Shown here: positions 18,307 through 30,300 of the stretch, piece after piece
Layout of the letters: the number at the start of each line of letters is the position of its first letter
How positions within the stretch are numbered: position 1 is the stretch's first letter
Source: Cheilinus undulatus
Lineage: Eukaryota > Chordata > Actinopteri > Labriformes > Labridae
Direction: 5' to 3'
Length of the DNA stretch: 64,000 nt
NCBI RefSeq assembly: GCF_018320785.1
Contig: NC_054869.1
Location: 33,086,289 to 33,150,288 of the forward strand
Program-made: the position numbers and the translations under genes
Notes under the pieces: generated by a model
The model's input: only the letters and a program-made list of their open reading frames with translations
Database searches by the model: none
Told to the model about the DNA's origin: nothing

Positions 18307-21300
18307 TCACTGTTCTTTATCATGCATCTGCTGCTGCATCTTGTTCAGCATCTCCTGCATCCTCTTCAGCTGCAGACACAGAGAGAGGAAGAATTGGTTA
18401 GTCTCAACATGAATTAATCCTCAACAGTTCTTTAGGTTGCACAGTTTAAGCCACAGATGTAGTCTCTGATCATGATGCTTTTCAATCAAATACTAATCTG
18501 TATTTAATCTTGGAAAAGATTAAAGATACATAAAGACTCTGGCTTAAAGGAAAAAAATCTCTGCTTTTAAATGAAATATATATAGATATATACATAGATA
18601 TTTCCAGGAATATTGGTTTTGATTAACACACTTGATTCAGGATAAATCTGATTTTATACCCAAATTTAATCTGTTAGATTACCTATATTGAGGTAATCAG
18701 TCCAGTATAAATGGGATATTTTCACAGTAGAATAAAAGATAAAATGCATCTGACTCTTAAATGTTATGAGAATACAGTGCTGTGAAAAGAATTTGCACCC
18801 TTCCTGAATTCTTTTCTCTAATCTATTTTTGCATATTTGTCAGACTTAAATGTTTCAGATCATCAAACAAATATTTAATATTCGACAAAGACAACCTGAG
18901 TAAATACAAAATGCTGATTTTAAATGGTGATTTAATTTACTAAAGCAACAAGACTAGGTTAAAACCTAGTATACAGCTGACCGCAACTATCTGGGGTGCC
19001 TGTTGAAATGCCTGACTGAATTGAGTGTTCTGGCAGAGTGATTTTTTGTTGGGGTGTGTAATTTTGCTGTCCCTAATATCTGTAGGTTGGGAATTGAAGG
19101 ATCCCAAAAGTTTAAAACATAAAGCCCTTTCAGCAGGAAACAGCTAACCTGACATGCCAGATGGACTCATATCCATTGCATAAATCTATTTGACATACAT
19201 CCGGGAAAGCTAATAAAATAAATAACACTGCTTTAGCAAAATATTTCCCAAATAAATCAAACTCTACATGGAGCATGGGGACAACAAATAAACCATAAAA
19301 TTAAATTAAATTTTACTTAATGTTTTGTATAAAAGCTGTGTTACACAACCTGTTTTTTTAAGATTTATTTTTGGGCATTTTTGTGCCTTTATTAGATAGA
19401 GGGGGACAGTGGATAGAGTCAGAAACAGGGTCAAGAGTGGGGGAGAGACATGCAGTGAGGGGTCTCAGGCTGGATTCGAACCCGGGCCACCCGCGTATAT
19501 GGGGAGTGCCTTTAACCACTAGGCCACCTGCTCCCCTGTTTATAAGGAATTTATTGTTACGAATTTATACAGCTCAATTGTCTCCTCTCTCTCTCCCTCT
19601 TCATCTATCTCTGTGTGGAGACTGAATGGTACACAGAGCCCTGAGCAATATCATCCCCCCTCCCCTCCTGATTGTCTTTAATCGCATCTGATTGGCTAAA
19701 CAGAAACACACAGACACATCAGTTAGTCACAGCACTAATTTTGTTAGCAGAATGGTGAGTAGAAAATACCCTCCCTTTTTTCTGTGCTCTTTTGTTTGGG
19801 GCGGGGACACGTCACTACAGGAGAAGCACAAAACATCTTCTCTTCCAAGACAAGCTTTCGGTGTGGCTCTCTGCTCTGGTTTCAACAAGAAATGTGGTCC
19901 AGTTCCACGTTAACAGGCATTCCTACAGTGACATCCAAGCTAACAGCTAATGCTGCAGCAGGCCCTGGATAAGCTGACCATAATGATCAGAAACCCACAC
20001 CAAAACAGACTGGGAGTAAAGCAAAAACATAATTTCTGTCATGGAAAGCTTTTAATATTCTCTTTGTGCTTGTTCTAATAAAGAAATGCTGTCCATTTCT
20101 GACAAAAGTGCTGCTGTGGCACTGATACCGACTTAACAACTTTGTCGCTTTATTTTGTGAGTTTTCAGACCCCTCTAACAACTCTTTTTCAAAACTCTCA
20201 ATGTATAGTTTTAGTATGTACCACAGTGAAGGCAGCCATTACTAACGACTTTCAGTACAAGCAATCCTAACTCTGTATGGTATGACTCTGAAAGTAGCAT
20301 CACTTAGTCAGAAAGTCAGTCAGACACAGACAGAGCCATCTGTAGGGCTGACCTCAGGGGTCAGCCAAAAAAAGCCATCCAAAATTACTCAAATAGAATC
20401 TGTCTGACAAAGTGAGGTAGGCTAAAAGATCTCAAAAATCAACACATTATGCTGCAATCTGAAGAAATTCAAGAACAGGTGAGAAACAAAGTCATTGACA
20501 TCTATCAGTCTGGAAAGGATTATAAAGCATTTGGGACTCCAGCGAACCACAGTGAGAGCCATTATCCACAAATGGAGAAAACTTGGAACAGTGGTGTGTG
20601 CTCAAATGTTTAAAATGAAACGTGATATAACAATAAAACCATACTGAATAGTTTCCCAATGATAACTGCACATGAAGATTATAAGGTGGTTTGTGAGTAG
20701 AAGTTAGTTTGAAATTTATATTGATTTGAAATCAATATCACATGGGTTTGAAAACTCATGTTTGACACTTACTGTTAACACAATACTTTGCTATGCTTCT
20801 CTTTCAGTAAGCAGCCCAGATTGACTATATTAGATGTTAAAATTAATGTCCTTTGCTAAAAAGGGAGCAAACATATGGAATACACTCCCGCAACACTTTG
20901 ACGGAAACTGTGAGTCTTCATCATCGCCACTCTCATGAAAACAGCAAAACCTGAGAGGTGGTCCCTACTTTGAAAATGATGGAGACCTTCCTGAGAGACA
21001 CAGAGTTATCTAAATGCTCTCCACGGAGAAGAATTATCTGAGACATCTCTGACTTCAATAAGAGAGTTAATGAGAGGTTTGCTTGTAAAGAAAAAGAAAG
21101 AAACCCAACAACAACAAAACAAAAACATGCAGTCTCTCACCACATTAATTCTTGCCAATACTTGTCCCCAGTCTGATTTGTTCAAAGAATCTTTAACTAA
21201 TTGATAGTTTTAATTTTTAAAACAATTTTATAGAGGTTATTGTATGGTTCATGCAGCTTGTTTACTGCATAACTTACAGATTCAGGGGCTTTGCTTGATA

Positions 21301-24300
21301 TTCTGCTTATTTAGCCACAAGACAGGACAGCAGATTGCTTCTTTTGGAAAGGCAGGACTCTGCACCTCACTGCTCTTTGATACAGGCCTTTACCCATTGT
21401 ATGTGTCATTATTGGTAACTCATCAACGCACCACATGTTCACTTGCATGTTGCATGCTAACTGACTCTTCCCTTGATAATATGGTAAGTTTTTAAAAAGA
21501 TTTATTTTCATTCTTATACTTTCCCTTTTTGACTATAAATAAAAGAGGACGTGTTTTTGAATCGGACAGCCCCACCTACAAAAATGACCACCAGCCACCA
21601 CTGGAAATTACTATATTTCTGTGACGCATAACTCCCTAGACATGAGAGAATAAAAACTCTGAACTAACACTGTCAGACAAATATAATATGTTGATCTGTG
21701 AGACTGAAAAAAACCCTTCTTCATACCTCCTCATCTTTCATTTTGATCAGCTTCTCAGTCTCCACATCAGGCGTGGAGAGTGGCAGGATGGGGATGGGAC
21801 TCTCCATACGGTTATCCTGAGCCAGTTTACTGATAAGGACAAGAGGAAGAAATGAGGAAGGAGGATAACTGAGAATATCTTTACTGAAATCTGTTGATGC
21901 AAGCAGTTTTAAGACATGTTTACAAAACACTCTTTCTCTCTTTCTATCTTTCTCTCAGTTGTTTTTTAATCTTTTCAACACTCACCTGGTCATCTCTTGT
22001 ATACACTGTGCTCTGTAGTTTTCATAGTGGACATCACAGGTGACGTCTTTGAGGTCATGCATGTGTGAGCGAATCAGCATGTTCCTCAGTTTCACAAAGT
22101 CACAGTGCGACTGGTTCTCCACTGAAACAAGTGTGCAAAGGATAACGTTATGAAATCTAAAGTATGTCTGCTTGCTTCAGTGTTGCACAGATGCTATAAT
22201 AATAATAATTTATGATTGTACCTTCAACAATGCCCCAGGGGTAGAGCCTGCCTCTCACTCTCTGTCCTCGAACATCCAGCACGGTGTTACTGCCGATCAC
22301 AGCGAATGGGGTGCACTCCTGCACACACAGACAAGAGGGTGGATTGTTTTTATTATCCCTTATCCGTCCAGGGAGAGCAAAGTGAGCGAGCTGGTCCCTG
22401 GTACATATTCAGTTATTATACACATTCACAAAAGGCCAGTGAGAAGCTCAGAGGGGACTGAGAGGAACAATTAAGACTGTCTGTTCTTTAATAGTCTTAC
22501 ACAGATTTCCCCAGCTGATAGATGGATACAAATGAAGACTATGAACTGTCATGACAAACATCTTACATCAAATCAAGTATCACAATTTCACTTCAGCTTT
22601 ATGATGACCAAAGGTACTCTGTTGTTTTATCCAAGATTTTGGGTGCTTTTTTGTGCCTTTATTTGGCGAGGAGGAAGGTGGATAGAGCAGAAAACAGGGA
22701 TGAAAGTGGGGGAGAGACATGCGGGAAAGGAGCCACAGGCCTGACCTGAACCTGGGCCGCCTGTGTACACGGAGTGTGGCCTAATCACTAGGCCATCTGT
22801 GCCCCAAGTAGCACCTTTAGAGGTACTGACATTAGTGTGTGCTCATTAAAAAAAACACTGATATTATAACTTTAGCAACAAATTAAGGTAAAAAATGCTG
22901 AAATTTGTGAATAGTACTAAAATGTTAAAACTGTATAAACAGTTGTATGTGTGTGAAAAGACTTAAAGAAAACAGAACTATGCAACTTGAATTAATACAT
23001 TAAAAATAAAGTAATAAAATTAATCCCAGCAAAGTAGTGGTTTGTGCAGTTACCTCACAGCAGGAAGGTTCCTGATTCCTATCCAGCAGAGATTTTCTTT
23101 GAGGAGTTTGCATGTTTGATTTCTTTCCTAAACCTTGACAAAATTTGGTACTGATTGCCCCACACTTAATCAAAGTTTCTTAATATACCCCCACCTCTCG
23201 CTCAGCTTTCATTGGCTCCAGCCTTTTGTGACCCTGAGCAGAACAAGTAGTTCAGATAATGGTGGATGTAGAGCAACATTACTTTTGGACTATTTTCTAA
23301 CAAAACCAAGCTGCAGTCCTGAGGAATAAAACCAGTGAAATGAAATCATCCCACTCTAAAGTTACTTTAACCTGCAGTGAGTCTTTAATAAAGTGGACTC
23401 TCTCTGAAGTATCTGACCGTACTCACCTTTAGCTCTTTGTCCAGCTGTTTGAACTCCTCATCCTCATCCGAGTCACATTCAGGGAATTGGTACACTTTAA
23501 TCCCGAACTTCTCTATTTCATCTCGTATCTGTATACGCAGACACAACAGATTAAAGAAAAAGACGTAAGTGGTCAATCTGCAACCAGACAAGCACTCAAG
23601 TCGCAGAGAAACTGTTCTGGGACTCACTCGGTCTTTGAGCTTCTTTATCTCGTTGGGTGTGAGGCAGTCAGCTTTTGCAATGAGTGGGATGATGTTCACC
23701 TTTTCATGCAGGGCTTTCATGAATTCAACATCGACTGGACGGAGCCTGAGGACAGAAATCCAGACTGAGAATGAGGGAGAAGTCCTTCAAATAGGATGAG
23801 GAGAAAATCCAAGGGTAAAAGGAGATTGTTGAATCATGACCTTGTAAATTCTGTTACAGGGTCATTAACTTATTCTTTTTTCTTTCTTTTTCACAGTGTA
23901 TCTTTGTGTTTGCATGCATGTGTGGTTTACCCGTGTCCAAATGGAGGGATGAAGTAGAGGCAGCAGTGAACTCGGTTGTCCTGGATGTTCTTTCTGTTCA
24001 GGCCGCTCTCATCCCTGAAGTATTGCTCAAACTGCTGATCGATGTAGTCCGTGATTGGCTTCCAGCTAGGACACAAACGCAAAGACAGCACAGACTAAAT
24101 AAGCATCTCCTTCATGCTCGGTGGATTCAGGTGAGAGAAGTGAATCTGGCACATCAGCAGCTTTTCCAGCTCACCACTCGTTGTTGTTGACAGCGTCTCC
24201 AAAGCCAGGTGTGTCAACGATGGTCAGCTTGAGTTTGACTCCTTTCTCCTCAATGTCTACAGTGTGTTTGATGATCTCCACAGTTTGGTTGATGCGCTCT

Positions 24301-27300
24301 GCAAAAAAAAAAAAAAAAAAACATAGTAGAATAAGATGATGTGGTTAAAATACAGGTCAGGGTTAATGTAGAGCAAGTCTGTGGTACATATCAAATCATC
24401 AAAGAGTAAGTCAAGATGTGCAACCCTAGCAGCAATTTAAATTGATATAATGCAAGTCCCAAAAAGACTCAAATCGACCAAATCTTGAATATTTTAATTA
24501 AAATCTATAAAAGGAGGTAATACAAATACATTTTAATTCTTAAAAAGATAAAAACATTTCCTTAATGAGCTGGGAACTTGAGTTTTTAGCTTATACTGCA
24601 TAAAATGTAATGCCTAGAGTTCCATTTGACAACTATTTTCACTGAGAGATTGAACAAAGTTCAAACTGGGCACAGTTACAACATGCTGGCTAAAGTGTTG
24701 TTATACAGAAAGTATTTACTAAGATTAACTAAAATAATTTCTGCAACTAAAAGCTGCTGTAGCTGCTGTATGGCCCATGTAACTAACTAAAAAAAGGATC
24801 AGCTTGCTAATATTTGAGCCATTCAGTTAAAAGTTAAAGCGTTAGTCTAATCCATCTAATCACAAGGTTTTGACCCTTGAGGTTTTATACTGATGTGAAC
24901 AGAGAAATCACAAAACAGGTTGATGTGATTCTAAAGCAAACTTGATGTCAGAAGTGAACAAGGCCACCTTGACGTGGCCTATTGTTTTGCAGGCAAGCCT
25001 CAAGTTATTTTGGCTGTCATAGTTATGCTTTTTTTGGAACCAGAGATAAGCATATTTGGACAAGAGAGAGGACAACATCAGAAATTCTCTGTCCTGACTG
25101 AGAGGTCACAGCTGCACTAAACGTCTGTCAATCAAAATGCAAAAACTCAGCATGATTTCTTTACTGCAGCAGTGTGTCATATTTATAGCTGAATGGCAGA
25201 TGGAGAGTGGTCTCAGAGTGTCTTTAAAAAAACCTCACAGTGACTAATGGGATATAAGAAAAAAAAAAATATAAAGACTTACCCTCAGCATTCAGTAACT
25301 TCCTGTCTTTGTAGAGGTCTGTGAGAAACAGGCTGTTAACAAGGGTGGATTTACCCATCCCAGACTCCCCTGTAATAAGAGATCAAAAACACGCTTTAGC
25401 AAAATGCAAACTAATTCATAAACTATAGTCTAAAAATGATGGCAAAGCTTATCAAACACCCAATCAGACAGAATTCAACTGTATTGAATGTTAGTTAACT
25501 TGTAGGGCTGTTTTTCACTCTTAGTTGGCATGAGCTAGTTGCATCTTAAACCCGGGGTACTGAGATGTAAGTTATGGATATTTTTTTATGCTTTCTTCTT
25601 TGGCTGTAAACTGACCTGCTACCATCAGTGTAAAGTCGAAGCCTTTCTTCACAGACTTCCTGTGGACCTGGTTGGGCAGAGTTGCAAATCCAACATACTG
25701 TTTCTCCTGCAACAGATAAGAAGAAGGAGATGCTAAGTATAAAGACATTTGTATCAGAAATAAAGGGTTGAAAGTGGTTAAATGATATGATTTCTTGCCT
25801 ATTCTTTTGAGAAACTGGGTTCTCACTGCCAGTTGTCCAGAGTTACTTAGTATTTGGGGCCCCTTTATTGAACATACACTATATGGACAGAAGTTTTCTG
25901 TTAATTATTGAATTCAGGTGTTTCAATCAGACCTATTGCCTCGGGTGTATAAAATCAAATGCCTAGCCATGGAGTCTCCATTTGTAAACATTTGTAACAA
26001 AATGAGTTGTTCTGAAGAGCTCAGTGACTTCAAGCATGGTACTGTGATGGACGCCACCTTTGCAATAAGAGGGTTCCTGAATTGTCATCCCTGCAGGATA
26101 TTCCACAGTATGTGGTATTATTAGAAAGTGGAAGCGTTTAGGAACAACAGCAAATTAGCCATGAAGCCGAAGACCACATAAAAACACAGAGTGGGGTCAA
26201 CGACTGCTAAGGTGCATGGCGCGTAAAAATTGCTAACACTCTGCTGATTCCATAGCTGAAGAGTCCCGAACCACTGGCATTGATGTAAGCACAAAAACTG
26301 TGTGGCGGAAGCTTCATGGAATGGGTTTCCATGGCCGTGGAGCTGCATGCAAGCCTCACATCACCAAGTCCAATGCCAAGCATTGGATAGAGTGGTGTAA
26401 AGCACAATGACTCTGGACTGTGTAGCAGTGGAAATGTGTTCTGTAGTGTGACGAAATCACACTTCTCTGTTTGGCTGTCAGATGGGTGAGTCTGGGTTTA
26501 GCGGATGTCAGGAGAACGTTATCTGCCTGACTGCATTGTGCCAACTGTAAAGTCTGGTGGAGGAGGGGTAATGTGGGGCTGTTTTCCAGGGTTCGGGCTA
26601 GGCCCCCATCTTGAAGGCCAATCTTAAGGCTTCAACATACCAAGACATTTTGGACAATGCTATGCTTCCAACTTTGTGGCAACAGTTCTGGGAAGGCCTT
26701 TTCAATTCCAACATGACTGTGCCCCAGTGCACAAAGCAAGGACTATAAAGGCATGGTTTGATGACTTTGGTGTTGAAGAACTTGGCTGGCCAGCACTGAG
26801 CCCTGAATTCAACCCCACCGAGAACCTTTGGAATGAACTGGAACAAGATTACAAGCCAGACCTTCATGTCCAACATCAGTGTCTAAGAATGAACAGAAAA
26901 ATGTCTTGCACACTGCAGGGCTCCAAAAATACAATTATTTATTGCACCAAAGTAGTGACGTTTTGAGCATCAGGCTGAGTCTGACGAAGAGCAGCAGTGC
27001 TCAAAACGTCACTACTTTGGTGCAATAAATAATTGTTTTTCTGGAGCTCTGCAGTGTGCGAGACGTTTTTCTGTTCATTCTCTGTATCATCGGCTCGGCA
27101 CCTGCCCACCTTGGTTGGATGTGCGTGTAAGGCTTTTATAAGACTGACCTCATAAATGCTCTGGATACAAATTCCCACAGAAACACTCCAAAATCTTGTG
27201 GAAAGGGGGTAAACTCCATATTAAAGTAGATATATTTGAATACAATGTCATTACAGTCCCTGCTGGAGTAATGGTCAGGCAGCTGAATACTTTTGTCCGA

Positions 27301-30300
27301 TATAGTGTATATCAAGAAGGAGAATTATCAAACTAGCTAACTGTATTGCATTGGTAGTGTGTTGTGCTGCTATGAGCTTCATTGTTTGAAGCCTGCTGGT
27401 CTTTGCGGTTAAGACTTTGCCCTGTGCCTAACTCAACCTTGTACAGCCTGGATTAATGGACTCTCCATCTGACCTTCAATCAAAGTACAGGCACTGTAAT
27501 TATTCACACTGACAAACACGTTTCCTTTCTTTTCCTAAGGTTTATGGTCTGTGTTGCTAAAAACTACACATTCCTGAATAATGTCTAGAAAATTAGCAAT
27601 GTTTTAAACCCAGTAAAGGCCCACATACTTTTACCAACTGTAGTTCAACTTGTTTCTTTTGAAAGAGAGCATCGTTACACTGCTTTAACACAAGCAACAG
27701 TACAGAATACTTCTATCAGTGAAAAATACAAACCTCTAAGACACTAGGGTGACAAATAATCTTGCTAATATTGTATCAACAAAAAATGAAATGATTATTA
27801 AAACAATGAGCCTTCTGTCATTCCTGCTCTACAAAACACATGAAAAACAAACAGCTTAAAAACAGAGGTACACCATGTAACTGTGAGAGAGCTTAGAGGG
27901 TTTCTAATGAGAAAACTAAATGCATTTGGCAGCGTCTGAGTCAATGAAGTAAACCACAACAGACAGAAGACGTCTATAACACAGAATCAAGTGTACAGCA
28001 TTCCCCAAAATAACCACAGCTCAGACTTTCCACTGAAACTGTAAAACACAAGAGAACCAGAGGATACCAGCCCCTCATTGACAGACGCTCTCAGTGCACA
28101 ATCTGGCACAACGTCATCTTCACTCTACATGTGTAGATATAAATACACACTCAGAGCCTGCTAAAGCATTCTCACACACTCACAGAAGCTTCATTCAACA
28201 GACCTGAGAAGCTCTTTCTCTCACTCAGCAAACATACAAGTCAAAGACGCAGCGAGAGTCCTCATATTCTGTCATAACTTGTCACTGGCATTTCCGACAG
28301 TCGCCTCGGGTGAGGATTGTGTTTACAAAAAAGGCGCACCATCACAAAAAAAAACCACAGGCGGTGAAAATAGAGAGCGCTCACTTGCCAGAGAGCCAGA
28401 GTGAAGAGAAATCAATGTGTGATAGTAAAAACATCTCAGTAGTCAATCTGTTTCTGTGAAGAGATATCAAAAGAGCAAACTCCTCCACAGAAAGAGTCAC
28501 TCTCAAAGAAGCTGAAAGGTGTGAAAGCTTCCTGTTTACACATTCTAAAGTCAATCTGAGCTCTTTGTTTATGTTGTCTTATATTCTAAATTTTTCTTGT
28601 TTTTTCCCCCAAGAAATCCCTCTTTTTTACCTTCTGCCTGGCTGTTCTCACTCGTGGGCACAGCAGCCGTTCCACCAGTTTTTCTTGCAACATGATGGCA
28701 TCCATCCCAAACCGCTCCAACACCAACAGACCAAAATAGCCACGGGTCTCAGAAAAGTTGAAAACAGCCCAGCAAGCAACGGGAAAAAGGAAGCTTGAAG
28801 CCCTGAGATCTTGATAAACTCTTTCCTCACTCCCTGTCTGTTCCCAAGTTGTCTCTAACGTACCTCTTTCCTGTTTTTGCTCTTTAAATATGCACCTTTT
28901 GTTCCTCCTCCTTTTTTCTTTTTTTTTTAACCTGCCTTCCCGCTTTCTTTCTTTATCTCTTTCCCCTGCCCTGCAGCGCTCCGACTCTCCCTGTTCAGAC
29001 AGGTACGGAGGAATTCTAACTGAGAGGGAGGGAGATGGAGCAAGGGAGTAAAGAGAGAGGTGGCAATTTGAGGGAGGAAACAAGGGAGGGATGGTAGAAG
29101 CGAAGGTCTAAAAGAAACTCATTCATTCGGCCTAGATTCCCTCCCCCAGCTTTGACAGTTGAAAAATAAAACTCTGCACTGAGAGAAGTGACCACTAGCT
29201 CGCAAAGAGAGACGGCAGAGAACAGAAAGTGTAGATCTTTATTTGACCTCAGGGCAAAAAGACAAGAAACTGAAAAGAACTAGTTTGAACTTGAAATTGA
29301 AAATGTTGCAGTGCGCCTCAGAGATGCACTACGCGTACAGGACAAAGGCTGCAAGTTCAGGCCTGTGGAGTGAGATTATCAGATTATTCAGTAAATAAAC
29401 CTGTCAATCAGTGTGTTGAGTGAACGCTCTGTGTGAACAGAGGCTACTCAGAACCGTCTAGACCAATGGATTATAGAGTCTTAAGATGAGAAGAGAACAA
29501 ATAAATGGATGTGAATTACTTATATACAAAGATATCCAGCATTTAAACTCTAAAGTAATACAATCTTCTACATGAGTGAAAGTGTAGTGGTGCTGGTGCT
29601 GGGGCAGATGTAAACTGAGAAACACAACCCTTCATTTGAAAGGTTCCGGCATTCAATCTCCAACTCCTGCAGTCACATGTCCAGGTATCCTAAAGATACT
29701 GAACCCCAAAGTTTCTCCCCTGCTACATCAGTGGCATGTGAATGTGTATGAATGAGATTAGTTAATAATAACAGATGCTTTACATCAGTGTATGGATGGG
29801 TCTAAATGGGTAAGTGTGATCCCTTTGGCTGATAAAGTATTGCAGACATTATTATTTCTTAACTATTAATGCAGATGCAGAAATTTTCCATTGTCCCCAT
29901 TAAGGTGGATTTGGTTTGAATAACCTGAAGTTTAATCCACTCCTTGCCTTGTGGTTTTGACCCTGCACAGGTCACAAGTTTAATCTGAAGGGTTTCTAAA
30001 TAAGTAATGGGATAAGAGAGATGGAAAAATACTGACACAAACACAGAAAAACAAACCATTCATGCGCTTATTGTTGGTTCACTACTCAAATATTCTAGTA
30101 GTAGATGTTTAACTGCTCATAGTGTGCTGGTATGTGAATTCTGACTGTTGGTGCGAATTTTTATTTATTTTTGTGTCTTTTTTTTACCTTTATTAGAGAG
30201 ATAGGACAGTAGACAAAGCTGGAAATAGGGATGAGAGAATGGGGGGGCATACGGTGAAAGAGAGAGCCACTGGCCAGACATACAGTACATGGGGCCCAAA

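Noticed and set aside
19470-19527. A tRNA gene on the minus strand
   Set aside because: Boxes A and B are present, but they belong to a SINE body repeated at five other places and no full cloverleaf was seen.
26676-26966. Plus-strand 96-aa ORF as a host gene
   Set aside because: It is the DDE end of a Tc1-like transposase within a dead element flanked by inverted repeats.
28706-29083. N-terminal extension of the SEPT5 short form from an upstream in-frame ATG
   Set aside because: The added 126 or so residues are low complexity and match no septin. The known N-terminus begins at the 28705 ATG, so the upstream part is read as 5' UTR.
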